In this document: positions 1 through 11,437 of the stretch, one piece after another
How positions within the stretch are numbered: position 1 is the stretch's first letter
How the letters are laid out: every line of letters begins with the position of its first letter
Source: Macrotis lagotis
Taxonomy: Eukaryota > Chordata > Mammalia > Peramelemorphia > Peramelidae
Direction: 5' to 3'
NCBI RefSeq assembly: GCF_037893015.1
Contig: NC_133658.1
Span: 880,927,043 to 880,991,042, forward strand
DNA: 64,000 nt
Program-made: the position numbers and the translations under genes
The notes under the pieces: generated by a model
Told to the model about the DNA's origin: nothing
The model's input: the letters and a program-made list of their open reading frames with translations, nothing else
Database searches by the model: none

Positions 1-185
1 TTGTAACCCCATGCATTTTCCCTGGTTTTTCCACATGCTTGGAATACTCTTCCTCTTCATTTCTGCCTCCTGGCTTCCTTCAAATCTCACCTAAATTCTG
101 CCCTTTTAAAAGAGATATTCTCTTCATTCTGGTGCCTTCCCTCTTTGATTATTTCCTATATATCCTGTCTTGTTTCTTCATTAAA
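1..185 (+). repeat. L2 LINE 3' region, left part
   Basis: L2 3' text (tggaatactcttcctcttcat, ctggcttccttcaaatctca). It is cut by an insertion at 186-466 and resumes at 467-575 (attaaactgtgagcttcttg ... aataaatgtctattga). Confidence 0.8.
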
Positions 186-310
186 GGTAGATCTTGCCAC
201 TGGACTGTGATGACCCTGGAAGTGGGAGTCAGGTTGACAACTTCATACAACTCTGCCTCACTTAAATCCAATTCATTTGAAAGTCATGACATCATCCTAA
301 AGTATCTTTG
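186..310 (+). repeat. 3' half of an RTE-tailed SINE
   Basis: Shares ccactggac..gatgaccctgg, actctgcctcacttaaatcc and catgacatcatcc with the fuller copies at 60594-60900 and 51708-52395. Confidence 0.65.
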
Positions 311-460
311 GACTTCCAGCCAAGATGGTGGCAGAGAAGACAGTCACAGTGCTAATCTCCTGATCTTCCCTCATAAATAATATGAAACAAACCTCTTAAC
401 AGAAATCCAATCCCCAAAAACCAGAAAGAGAAACTAGGAGAAGAGCTACCTCTGTCTCCA
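311..460 (+). repeat. L1 5' UTR fragment
   Basis: Matches the first 150 bp of copy A (39211 on): ttccagccaagatggtgg, ctcctgatcttccct, aatatgaaacaaacctctta, gaagag. Only the 5' end is present. Confidence 0.8.
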
Positions 461-466
461 TTATCC

Positions 467-575
467 TCTTGTTTCCCCCATTAAACTGTGAGCTTCTTGA
501 GAGCTTCCTTTATATCTTAGCAAAATGTCAGTAATATAGAAAGCATTTAATAAATGTCTATTGACTGACTTGGAA
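467..575 (+). repeat. L2 LINE 3' tail
   Basis: Continuation of the L2 from 1-185. The repeats tcttgtttcttcattaaa (about 168-185) and tcttgtttcccccattaaa (about 467-485) look like a target duplication around the inserted block. Confidence 0.7.
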
Positions 576-579
576 ATGC

Positions 580-1150
580 TTATTCGATTGATTATAAGAA
601 ACAATGAATTTATTACATGAGTAAGATATGGACCTAAGACCTTGTAGATACAAAGACAAAAGTGAAGACAATTCTTCAGGCACTAGCTCATTGAACCCTT
701 TTATTTTGCAGCCATGAAGTCAAGACACAGAAATGGAAAGATCACACCTTCCCCAAGGTCCCTCAGGAAGTTCATAGCAGAGTACAGTCATGATTCATAC
801 CTCAGAGGCACAGCCCAAACCTCTGGCCTCTATATCACCCTGAAGGGATAGTCAACATTATCTTATGTCACTGGGAGGTCAGTGAAGAGAGTCAGTAATT
901 TTGTCACTTAGGAGATCACTGATAACCTTTGGAAGAGAAGTGTCAGTGGAGAGATGTGTCAGAAGGTAGAATAAAAAAGCCTGTGGAATGAATGGGTGGT
1001 AAAAGAATGTAGACTATTTTCTAAAAACTTTGATGGTAAAAAAGAATATAAGAGTGTAGCAGCTTAAACATGTAGCAGGTCTTGAGAAGTTTTCTTTAGG
1101 ATAATGAATGCTATGGAATTAATCAGCATACGATTATGGAAATAGAGCTA
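580..1150. other. non-coding stretch, weak MIR only
   Basis: A degenerate MIR-like piece on the minus strand around 695-830. Nothing else is recognised and there are no plausible exons. Confidence 0.5.
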
Positions 1151-1330
1151 GAAGTCCATCTAGAAGTCCTTAAAGTCCATCTAGTCCAAACCCCTTATCT
1201 TACAGGAAAGAAAACTGAGGCACAAAGAAAATAAGCTAGCTGTCCAGAGTCACACAACTGGCATCTGAGGCAGGATTTGAACCCAGGTCTTCTTGACTTA
1301 AATTCAGCACTCTACATACTGTTCCACATG
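1150..1330 (-). repeat. MIR SINE
   Basis: Contains gaaaactgaggcacaaag and gaggcaggatttgaacccag, the MIR core and tRNA-like region in reverse orientation. Confidence 0.8.
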
Positions 1331-1451
1331 AGTTATTGCTACTAAGTGACTTTGGACAAATAATTTAGCATAATTTAGATGCATGTAATAGATGTCTTAC
1401 AGAGCCTTAAGTCTTGTTGAATAATCTTGTACATTTTTTCTGGACACATGG

Positions 1452-1606
1452 CATTTTTTTCCTTTGGTTTTTATGAGGCAATGGAGTTAAATGACTTGCC
1501 CAAGATCACACAACTAGTAAGTATCTAGTGTCTGAGGCTGAATTTGAACTCAGGTCCTCCTGACTCCAGGTATGGTGCTCTATCCACTGTGTAACCTAGC
1601 TGCCCC
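1452..1606 (-). repeat. marsupial tRNA-derived SINE
   Basis: Reverse-strand copy: gaggcaatggagttaaatg, cccaagatcacacaactag, ctctatccactgtgtaacc. Moderately diverged. Confidence 0.85.
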
Positions 1607-1805
1607 ACACATAGAATTTTTTAAAAATGGTCCTAGGGAGTCTTGAGTCTTTCCTTCTAAACTGACTTTCTTTGCCTCAAGGCTTCCTTAGTTACCATCT
1701 ACTTAGGTGGATTTGAAACAGACTGAATGATTAGCCCTAAACAAAGGTCACTTATGGTGTAAAATCAATATAAAAGGTCTCTGGTAGAGATTCCAGAGAT
1801 CTGTG

Positions 1806-1972
1806 CATATAGTTATGTTGATAAATATTTTTTTTTGTAAGGCAAATGGGGTTACGTAGCTTGCCCAAGGCCACACAGCTAGGTAATTATTAAGTGTCAG
1901 AGACCGGATTTGAACCCAGGTACTCCTGACTCCAGGGCAGGTTCTTTATCTACTGCACCACCTAGCCACCCT
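1806..1972 (-). repeat. marsupial tRNA-derived SINE
   Basis: Reverse copy: ttgcccaaggccacacag, taggtaattattaagtgtc, tactgcaccacctagccac. Confidence 0.9.
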
Positions 1973-2589
1973 GATAAATATTTTTTTAACATTGATTTAG
2001 AAAAATGCACAGAAATCAGGTTAGTCAGATTTCTAGTTGACATCAAGCTTGAAAGGATAGCCAAAATATTGGATGGTAGAGTCTGGATCAACTAGGTTGA
2101 ATCCAGATGTATTCTGGTAAATGTTTAACAATTAACTTTCACAAAATATGTATACATAATACATTTCAAAGCTTAATTTGCATTATCAACATTTTCTCCA
2201 TCACTTTCTGAAATCTAGACAATCAAAAAACAAATCAATTCCTGATTTTCAACCTTTTCCGATTTCTGAGGAAATGCTCTCACTCAGAATTTAACAATCA
2301 GTTTTCACAAGCTGATATGAGATGGTTCCAGCACACTGGTTGAATCTAACATGAAGGAATTTAATATATCCTTAAGTTAAAGAAGCCAATGAAAGGCTCA
2401 AGACTTCCTTGGACTAGTTTTTAAAAAATACTATGCTCCCTGAAAAACTGACAAGATTCAACAAAATTTAAGGCTCTGAATGAGGTCTATTACATACATC
2501 TAAAAAGTCACAAGTAGAAGAGGGAAGAGAGATCTGTCTGGAGATTTTAATTGACTGTAGCTTCAATATGAGCCAACATTAGACTAAGG

Positions 2590-3045
2590 CAACCCAAAAT
2601 ACTAATATGATTTTACACTGCATTAAAAAACATCTGATGTCTAGACCTAGGGGAATAAGACTTACCCTGTTCTCTGCCTTGTTCCACATTTTGGAGATTT
2701 GAGTTCAGTTCTGGGGTCTACAGTCTATTTAACCTGCTTAAAAGTGTCCAGAGGAGGGCCCCCAGGATAGTAGAGGAGGATCTTGAGATCCTGCCTTACA
2801 AAAATCAACTGAATTATCTGGAGATGTTTGACCTGGGAAGAGAAGATTTGGGGAGAATATGCTAGCTGTCTTCAAAGATCTGGGGCTTCCAAGTGGAAGA
2901 CGGAATAAATTGATTCTATTCAGTTCCTGAGAGAAGAACAAGAAGCAAGGAGTAGAAATAACAAAGAGACAGTTGTAGGTTTAGGTTTTATGTCAGCAAA
3001 GTCTTCTTAACAGTTACAACTACCCTCAAAGTGTAATGATTGGTC
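2590..3045 (+). repeat. L3/CR1-type LINE 3' fragment
   Basis: Typical CR1/L3 C-terminal text: ttgagttcagttctggggtc, gtccagaggagggccccc, ctggagatgtttgacctggg, ttcctgagagaagaacaag, ggtttaggttttatgtcag. Degenerate and non-coding now. Confidence 0.8.
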
Positions 3046-3127
3046 TTGAAAGATATTGAAGTCCTGATCCCTAGAAGTATTCACAGAAAAATTCCTCCTT
3101 TTCAAAGATGGCACAGGGGGATTCTTG

Positions 3128-3318
3128 TCTTTGTTTTATTTATTTATTTATTTGTTTGTTTATTTGTTTATTTATTTATTTATTGCAAGGCAATGAGGTT
3201 AAGTGGCTTGCCCAAGGTCACACAGTTAAGTAATTATTATTTGGGGTCAGATCTGAACTCAGGTACCCCTGACTCCAGGGCCGATGCTCTATCCACTGCT
3301 GCCACCTAGCCCCCCCCC
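3128..3318 (-). repeat. marsupial SINE with (TTTA/TTTG)n tail
   Basis: Reverse copy with a 60-bp tttatttgt-type tail at its left end. The core reads ggcttgcccaaggtcacac, tctatccactgctgccacc. Confidence 0.9.
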
Positions 3319-3529
3319 CCAGGGGATTCTTGATCAGGTATAATTTGGGTTAGATTGCTTCTAAGATGAAACTCTAAAATTTTGTTCACTGATTCCCTTC
3401 CTAAGTACCATTTCTTTGCCCCCCCTGACAGTCCCTGGATGATAATAAACCCAACTTGTATTTCTAACATTCTTTGCCTCAAAAAATTACTAGCTATTAA
3501 GATCATGAGATCAAAGACCTAGAAGTGAA

Positions 3530-3690
3530 AGGAATCTTAAAGACCATCTGATCCAAACCCCTTATTTTACAGATGAAACCAAGGCACAGTGAAATGAGGT
3601 GACTTACCCAAGGTAATACAGTTAGCAGGTAACAGGTCCTCTGATTTTGATTAAAATTCACATTCTTTTCATAGTATCATGAAGTTTTTA
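3530..3690 (-). repeat. MIR SINE
   Basis: Contains aaaccccttattttacagatg and cccaaggtaatacagttagc. Confidence 0.7.
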
Positions 3691-3804
3691 CCAATATATG
3701 CATTTTATCTCCCCAGGAGCATGTAAATTCCTGAAGGTCAGAGATTATTTAATTTTATCCATAGTGCCTGATCCATAATGATGATGATAATAATAATAAC
3801 AGTT

Positions 3805-4045
3805 TTTGCTGTTGTTCAGTTGTTTCAATTGTGTCTGACACTTTGTAACCCCATGTGAAGTTTTCTTGGCAAAGTTTACCATTTGCCTCTCTAGCTCATT
3901 TTACAGAAACTGAGGCAAATGTGGATTAGTGATTTGCCCAGGGTCTCACAGATGATAAGACTCTAAGGTCAGATTTGGACTCAGGAAGATGAGTCTTCCT
4001 GACTCCAGACCCAGAAGTCTATCCACTGTGCCACCTAGTTACCCC
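3805..4045 (-). repeat. CORE-SINE with tttttggc-type unit (marsupial MAR-like)
   Basis: Reverse copy with gttgttcagttgtttca, ttttcttggcaaag, ctcattttacagaaactgagg and tccactgtgccacctag. The same family occurs at 7850-8102, 9060-9160 and 27895-28125. Confidence 0.8.
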
Positions 4046-4624
4046 AATAATGGGAAGGAAAATGATTATTTTCTTATTATAGTAATAAAAAATTTTATAT
4101 ACAGGGCCCACTTCTAATACAAAGGCCAGAATCTCAAGGACATTTCTAACCCTGACCAAAGAATTTGCCCTCAAACTATCTTATCTAGGTGAAATTGTTT
4201 GTTTTTCATTGGGTGGAAAATAGATTCTTTTGAATAGATCACTGGAAGTTGAATGATCTAACAGTACTGACATGATGGGAGTCACAGTCCCCTGCTCCCT
4301 CATTAAACTAAGCCCACCTCGTATTATAATATTCATTCTTTCATTAAATGTTAGTCAGTCAGAATTGATTTCTACCCATCAGGTATTTAAGCATTTGATG
4401 ATCTCTCCAAGGTTCATCTTAAGTTTTTAAGAAAAACCATTGGCATCAATGTATTGATCATTTGCCAATAAATTGCTTAGCAATTACCCAGCTATCTGCT
4501 CTCAGACTTTTCATTCCTCTTCAATAGTTAACTTTATTATTTTTTATTGTTTATTATTAATAAATATTTATTGATTAATACATTTATTAAGAAATATTTA
4601 TTATTATTAATTTTTATTATTATA

Positions 4625-5570
4625 TTAGATACTTACAACTAGCCTGGAAGGTAGATGCTATTATTAGCCCCATTTTATAGATGAGGAGGCTGAGGCAAAC
4701 AGAAGTTAAATGATTTGTAAGTGTCTGAGCAGGTCCCTGATAAATTACCAAATGCTCCTCTCCCAACCACCCAGTAAGCCAAGGTTCGTATAATTATCTG
4801 CATTTAACCAATGAGGGAACAGAGGTTAAAAAAAATCTGTCACAAATCAACAAATCAATCAATCAGCAAGCATTTACTAAGTATCTCTGAGAGATGACTC
4901 TCCAAAAGAGATAAGGGAGCTATTCATGGAATGTTCTGTGATGGAAGAAACAGAGAATATCAATAAAACAGGTTTTTAAGTTTCTATGATGTGGCAGATA
5001 CTTTGAAGCTTAGGAAAACAAAAATGAAACAATTTTCAGGTTGTTCCTCCCAGTTCCTGCTCCCTTCTCCTCAGTCATCCTAGTCTAATGGGAGCTACTT
5101 GACTAAATCATTTTTGTTTCTGGATCCCTAGATGCCCACCACAATCCACTTCATAGTGGACACTTAACAGATGCTTTTCAAAGCAATGAGACGATATAAG
5201 ATGCTAGAAGATGCAGCCAGTGTTGCTGAGAAGGCAACAGCTTCCCGCTTCCTTTCCTCAGCTCCAGCATATTCACAGGGCAGGCTCCTTTGGACTTGCT
5301 GAAGTGTGGGTATTTCCTGAACAATAGATGTGATCATTTTCACAGAAAAATAGGGCACTAATAGGATGACGGGCCCACCCTGCCCACAGCTTCCGTGTGG
5401 CTAGCTTGAGGCTCGCTGCTACTTCCTGACCACAATCCTTCACAAGGTGGAGAAACCTCCCCTCTCTCAGGAAGCTGCCCCCACAAGGGCAGAGCAACTC
5501 CTTCTATTTATTAATATGAAGTATTTTGCAGAGGGGTTTCTTTTTTCAGGATGAATGGGGCCTTAGAACC
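4625..5570. other. MIR fragment plus unassigned sequence
   Basis: A MIR on the minus strand at about 4640-4735 (cattttatagatgaggagg). The rest (4780-5570) holds short L2-like and unassigned text; short minus frames near 5164-5497 have no recognisable domain. Confidence 0.5.
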
Positions 5571-5574
5571 ATAG

Positions 5575-5760
5575 AATTAGGGCCAAAAGAGACCCCAGAA
5601 GTTATTGAGTCCAATCCATCATTTTCTAGATGGGGAAACTGAGGCCAAAGATGTTAAAATGATTTGCCCAAGGTCACATAGGCAATATGTAGCAGAAGCA
5701 AGTTTGAATCCCTAGTCCTGCAACTTTGAACCCAGGGCCTTTCCATTGCAACACACTGTT
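5575..5760 (-). repeat. MIR SINE
   Basis: Contains gatggggaaactgaggcc, gatttgcccaaggtcacat and gaacccagggcctttcc. Confidence 0.85.
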
Positions 5761-5799
5761 CAGACACTACCCACTCTGAGAATGTAGGATTCTGGGGTC

Positions 5800-6205
5800 C
5801 AGTGTGTAGCAAGTCCATAATACCTTTAAAACAACTCACCCAGGGCAAGCACTCACAAGGGGGTCAGAAGAAGCAATACCAGGACTCCCTGAAGGTCTCT
5901 CTTAAGAACTTTAGAATTGTTCACATAGCATGGGAGACACTGGTACAGGACCATCCATCATGGCGTGCCCTCATCAGTGATGGGGCTGTGTTCTATGAGG
6001 AGGGCATAATGGAAGCAGCTCAAAGGAAACGTGACAGCCATAAATTCAGAGTACCCACTCTAGGTGTGCACATAGAGCATTCCGAGCTCCCATTAGTCAG
6101 ATCAACTACAGTCAGACACACTGTAATTTGTCTCAGACATAGTGATGTCATTTTGGTCTTCTTTGATAACAAAGGACAAGAACCAACCAACCCAAACAAC
6201 AACAA
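5800..6205 (+). pseudogene. RTE-clade LINE ORF C-terminus, degenerate
   Basis: An open frame of 159 codons (from 5802) reads GGQKKQYQDSLKVSLK, WETLVQDHPSWRALI and AAQRKR. These match the C-terminal region of RTE/BovB-type polyproteins, where a CxxC zinc finger and a GLISHxRTHC-like end follow. Here the cysteines and histidines of that finger are mostly lost (RSTTVRHTVI), and the ORF runs on into the 3' end (gatgtcattttggtcttct). Not a host gene. Confidence 0.75.
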
Positions 6206-6589
6206 CATTGGGTTAAGATGGGAAAAAATACCATTTTACAACTTTCCTTGCCCACTTGGGATAAATGATTACCTGAAATGAATTGATGAGTGGCTTTGGG
6301 AAGATTTGACCTCCAGTTTTGATGATACTCTCCAGATGGATAACTTTGGGGAAGTCCTTTCTCATCATATTGGACCTCAGTTTTGCTATTTGCAATTGAG
6401 GGGAGTAACTCCTTCTCTGATGTCTTATGTTGTGAGGATAAGATTATCCCCCCCCTTTTCAAAGTAAAAGAATTTTGGAATTTCAGAGTTGGGCAAAGAA
6501 CTGAAGTGGACATCTGGCTTAGCCCACTCCCTCTCTATATACTCTATCTGACAATTGATCCCCCATACTCTAATGACAGGAAAGGTTAC

Positions 6590-6718
6590 TCCTCTTTTTT
6601 TTTTCAAGATAATAGGGTTAAATGGCTTGCCCAAGACCACACAGCCAGGTAATTATTAAGTGTCTGAGGCCGGATTTGAAGTCAGGTGCTCTATCCATTG
6701 TGCCACCAAGCTGCCCCA
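6590..6718 (-). repeat. marsupial tRNA-derived SINE
   Basis: Reverse copy with ggcttgcccaagaccacac and ctctatccattgtgccacc; a short internal loss. Confidence 0.85.
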
Positions 6719-7002
6719 AGGTAACTCCTCTTGAGGCAGCCCAGTCCATATCTGTTCAGCTCTAATTTTTAGGAACTTTTTCATTATATTAGAATGTGAG
6801 GACAATCTCTGTGGTATGGCAACCTCTTAGGATAGTACCTGCATACAACAAATACATAGTAAATGCTCCTGGTTTCTCTTAATTCATTACAGCAAGCTTA
6901 AATCAACTTTTTAGATCTTTCAAGACAATGTTCCAAGTTTCTTCTTCCACAGGACAATCCTTTAAATACCAGAAGATAGCTCTCATGTCCCCTTTGTCTC
7001 TC

Positions 7003-7160
7003 TCTCTCTTTTTTTTTATAGTTTTTGCAAGGCACAAATGGGGTTAAGTGGCTTGCCTAAGGCCACACGGCTAGGCAATTATTAAGTGTCTAAGACCGGA
7101 TTTGAACCCAGGTACTCCTGAGCCAGTGCTTTATCCACTGCACCACCTAGCCGCCCCTCC
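7003..7160 (-). repeat. marsupial tRNA-derived SINE
   Basis: Reverse copy: gtttttgcaaggcacaaatg, gaccggatttgaacccagg, ccactgcaccacctagccg. Confidence 0.9.
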
Positions 7161-7509
7161 CCTTTGTCTCTTTTCCAGGGTCAACGCACCTATTTCCTTC
7201 CAGTCATCCTTTGTGTAAACTCAAGGCCCTTACTCTCCTCTGGACCATAAGCAGGTCTTCAGTGTCCTTCTTATGTTGTGGCATTCTGACCGAACCTGAG
7301 ATAAGGCAGGCAAAGTGAGTACTGCAGCAAATAACTGAGTTATAGGCAAATTAAAGAAGTTTCAGTAAAAATTAGAACACACTCCCTCTTTCCCCTGAAA
7401 CTGTGGCTTAGTGTGGAATCTAGAGCCAAGACCTGGCTGTTCTCAGCTCTAGCCCTAAAGGGAGGTGAACCTGGACCCACCGGCCAGTACCCTGCAACAA
7501 CAACGACAA

Positions 7510-7740
7510 CAACACAATAGCTATCATTTATATGGAATTTTAAAATTTGCAAAGTGCTTTACAAATAGCTCATTTTGTCCTCAGCAATTCTGGGAGATGG
7601 ATATTATTATTACATTATTATTACATTATTATTATTATTATTATTATAGTTTCTCCATTTTACAGATGAGGAAACTGAGGCAGGTGGAGGCTAAGTGACA
7701 TGTCCAAGGTCATACATCTAGTAACTGTCTGGACTGGAAG
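7510..7740 (-). repeat. MIR SINE with (TTA)n
   Basis: Contains a ttattattattatt run at 7605-7650 and the MIR core ccattttacagatgagga. Confidence 0.75.
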
Positions 7741-7849
7741 GCAAGAAAAGAGACTGTTCGGATTATTCTTTTAGCTTTCAGTTATGGATAAGGGGGGGGT
7801 AGTTATTTGACTTCACTAGGCTACAATTCTCTCCTTGAATCAATACATT

Positions 7850-8102
7850 GTTGTTACTCAGATATTTTTCATCTGTGCCCAATTCTTTATGACCTCATTC
7901 GGGTATTCTTCACAATGATACTACAGCAATTTGCCATTTCCTTCTCCAGCTCATTTTACAGATGAGGAAACTGAGGCAAATAGGAAAAAGTGACTTGCCT
8001 AGGGGCACACAGCAAAGCTGTCTAAGCCAGAATTGAACTCAGGGAGATGAATCTTCCTACCTCCAGGCTTGATGGTCTAACCACTGCACCGGCTAGTTAC
8101 TT
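7850..8102 (-). repeat. CORE-SINE (MAR-like)
   Basis: Same family as 3805-4045: gttgttactcagatattttt, ccttctccagctcatttta, taaccactgcaccggctag. Confidence 0.8.
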
Positions 8103-8427
8103 CAGTGTCAACACTTCCAAGTCAACACATTCAAGCAGCTGCTACATGTAGGTGATGTAGGTAGGTGATGATGATAAAGATGAAACTGAAAACAGGGAAC
8201 TTACATTCTTATGTCAAGTATGGAAAAGAATACATAAAAGAGAAACAAAAACAAAAGAGAAATCACACACACACACATTCAAAGGAGATCAGAAGGGGAC
8301 ACAGACAGGCAGACCATTGTTGTCACCAATAGGTTGTTTAATAAATACTAAATATACACTCAAAAAAGTCTCAATGCAACCTTTTTTCTGCTCTTTATAT
8401 GTGGAAATAATCAAAATGTTTATCAAG

Positions 8428-8586
8428 TCCATAATTTTTTTTTTTTTTTTAGTTTTTACAAGGCAATGGGGTTAAGTGGCTTGCCCAAGGCCACACAGCT
8501 AGGTAATTATTAAGTGTCTAAGGCCGGATTTGAACTCAGGTACTCCTGACTCCAGGGCCGGTGCTCTAGCCACCTAGCTGCCCCAA
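8428..8586 (-). repeat. marsupial tRNA-derived SINE
   Basis: Well-preserved reverse copy. The duplication aagtccataattttttt lies on both sides (about 8415-8440 and 8585-8602). Confidence 0.93.
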
Positions 8587-8879
8587 GTCCATAATTTTTT
8601 TAAAAGTCACTTACCCTCCCTGGTCCTCAGTCTCCTCAACTGTCAATCAGCAGAGTTGAACTTGCAAAGTTTATCCTCTGGACTTTGAGAGTCCTTCCAG
8701 TTCTAGATACAGGATCCAATGATGCCTACATTGTAAATCGAGGCATATTGCACCATTCACTTTCTTAGATGCTAAACAATCCTTAGGACCAGACACACAT
8801 CTGTGCATTGCCTGAAAGAGCTGTTCAAAGGACTTTCAATTCTTCTGAATTTTTCCTCTAAACTCCAATCACATTTAAT

Positions 8880-9420
8880 ATCTCTGAATCTGGGGCAGGT
8901 TTCTTTTGATCTCAGTTTCCTGATCCATAAAGTGAGGGATTTTCTAGTATCCTCCCAGCTCTGACATTCTGTGTTCTAAAGTTCCCCCCAAATCTGACAT
9001 TCTGGGTTCTGAGTACCCTAACAGCCTCAACATCCAATGTTAATAACTGACATTTTAATGGTTTTTTAAATGTTTTTCAGTTGTGCCAACTCTTTGTGAA
9101 CCCATTTGGGATTTTCTTGGCAGAGATACTGGAGTGATTTGTCATTTCCTTCTCAAAGTCTCAGGATCAGACCCAAGGAGTTTCAGAGTTGGAACTTCAG
9201 AAGCTGTTCCTTGCTGCCAGAATCCAAACAACTGCCCCCTTTACAACTTCCTTAACAAGAATTCATCCAGACTTTGCTTGGAGACCTCCAGTGACAGGAC
9301 CTCGCCAAACAGCCCTTCCTCTTTTGGGCAGCTCTTGATAAGTTACCCCCTTTGGGAGGAGGAACCCAAGGCCCAGAGAGATCACCTGCCTTTTCAACGT
9401 TATTAGTGCTACACTAGGAA
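8880..9420. repeat. MIR tail, CORE-SINE head and MIR pieces
   Basis: MIR-like tail text (tcccagctctgacattctg repeated loosely at 8955-9005), a CORE-SINE start (9060-9160, ttttcttggcagagatact) and further MIR text to 9420. Confidence 0.6.
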
Positions 9421-9649
9421 TTCAAGCCAAGTCTTGTGACTCAAGGTAGCTTTCTTCAACAACTTGGATACCCAGAATCCCTTTTAGCTTATAACTTTTA
9501 TGGGTGGTTTCTTCCTTTTACCTTATCTCGCCTTCTGTTCTTTTGTATCCAGGCCTCTGCCAGGTTCTGAGAATACCATGCATACTTGAAAGGGCAGGAG
9601 TTCTCCTTGGCAAGCCTACAACCTCCTTAGAACCAGATCAAACACAAGA

Positions 9650-9750
9650 GCAGCATAACATCATACTTCTAAAGTTGGAAGATGCTTTGGAAGTCAACCA
9701 ATGCAGCTCTATCAGTTTTCAGACTAGGAAACTAAGGCCCAGAAAGGTTG
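9650..9750 (-). repeat. MIR fragment
   Basis: Contains taaagttggaagatgctttgg and gactaggaaactaaggccc. Confidence 0.6.
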
Positions 9751-9829
9751 TAGTTTTTGATCATTTTATTGATTCCTTAATTTTTCCATGTTATTCCAAT
9801 ATTCTTCATTAATTATTCTAGTTCCTTAA

Positions 9830-10120
9830 TTCATTCCCCCTTTCAGGGGAAGGAAGCAAAAGAGATTTTTTTTTGCTTTCTTTTCTTCTTTTTTTTTTTT
9901 ACATCTCTATCACTCCTCAACCCACTTCCTTCCACAAACCTTACCCTACCTCCACCCCCAATCACTACTGAATAAAAACTCTTTTAAAAAAATGACAAAT
10001 GTCTAATTAAGCAAAACATTGACCCCATCTCAAAAGGTGCCTCATTCTTTTGGAGTGTTGTTCCATCCTTGGTTGCTTGGTTTTTAAGTCTTTCCAAGTT
10101 TCCAAAGTGACTTTTCTAGT
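9830..10120 (-). repeat. possible L1 3' UTR fragment
   Basis: Pyrimidine-rich text with ctactgaataaaaactc and gcaaaacattgacccc. It resembles the 50640-50870 old L1 3' UTR in style but homology is not secure. Confidence 0.35.
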
Positions 10121-10549
10121 GTCATAGAGGGAGAGTCAGATCTCAGATCCTGTAACTCTAGAGACAGTGTTCCATACCTGGTTCAGAGGGAAACTATCAG
10201 AATGCTCTCCACTCTCAGCACCCTCCTTGGCAAAAGAATGAGGTTGAACCAGACATTTACTAATCCTATGAGCAATGATTTTTCCAGGAAAAAAGAGAAA
10301 TTGGCCAACTGCCTCCTATAACCAACTGCAGGGTGACATTTGACCCCAGTCTGGTTCATTACCTTGTTAAATTTGAACTTCTCTTAATTATGTAACCTTT
10401 ATAGGAACAATACAGACCTCTGGCTCCTGGAAGCCAGTAACAAATAGTTCTCTCTCCTCCCATTTCCCCTCTTCTCCTGCAATAGATTAAATCTTCAATT
10501 CTCATTCCTCCCCCTTTAGGTCCAAAGTTTGGATAATGCCAGATGCTAT

Positions 10550-10960
10550 CTTTCTAGCACTTGAGTTAGACAAGTGAACTAGAGGGGGTCTTGACGTTTT
10601 TTGTTAGAAAGTTTACACTAATTAATGTGTTTACAGGGCTTAAATGATAAATAATAATTCTTTCCTCACCTCTACCTCTAAAATGCCTTTTTCTTCAAAA
10701 CTGCTCAGTCTAAGGCCATGGTTATATATTTATACATTAATTAAATTTTTAGCTATTAGATGGTCAAATAGAGAGGACATGTAATAGAAAGCATTTCATA
10801 TAAAGTATTCATAAGTAGTCTATGCATTGTTCCCTATTTGACATATTCATATAGATTATCTTTAAAGTATTTCTCATTATGATAGATAAAATTTGCAGCT
10901 ATATGGTGATTAAACTCTGATAAGTTTTAATCTATAAAATATACTGCTTCTGGCCCAGCC
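10550..10960. other. AT-rich stretch with no recognised repeat or exon
   Basis: Low-complexity-free AT-rich text (e.g. acactaattaatgtgtttac, attaattaaatttttagc). It matches none of the repeat families in this window and has no long frame. It could be a conserved non-coding element, but this is only inference. Confidence 0.3.
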
Positions 10961-11300
10961 CTCAAAGTCATCATTAGAGGAAAAAATTCCTGTGGAGAAG
11001 GGACCAGTCATCTCTACCAACTGGAGCATCCAAGCCATCCTAGATGAAATAGCAAGATACCCTGAGGGAGAGACAAAGGAGAAAATTTATACCAACAGAG
11101 GCAAGTCAACACCATCGTTTCCCCTCAGACCCTTATAGAGATAGCCCAAGATCCTGAATATCAATGTTTTGGGAGGAGCAGTGCCACCCAGACCACTGAG
11201 CCTCCTTTCCTCAGAGTCATCACTAAATAAAAGAATCCCTATGGAGAACAGGTGCACCTTCCTCAGAGCATCAATATCCAACTGTTGACCAAGTGTCATC
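10960..11300. repeat. local two-copy repeat
   Basis: tcaaagtcatcattaga and tcagagtcatcactaa begin two similar blocks about 245 bp apart, each followed by ttcctgtggagaa / atccctatggagaa. Family unknown. Confidence 0.5.
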
Positions 11301-11437
11301 TAACAAACAGATAAACTCAGGAGTCCTGGGGCAGAACACCCCAGACAACAGGTCCTACTTCCTGCCCAGCACCCACAGACATCATTCCAGTAAACCTGGC
11401 AATTGCTGCTGCCATTGTGGGTGCTGCAGCCACAGTT

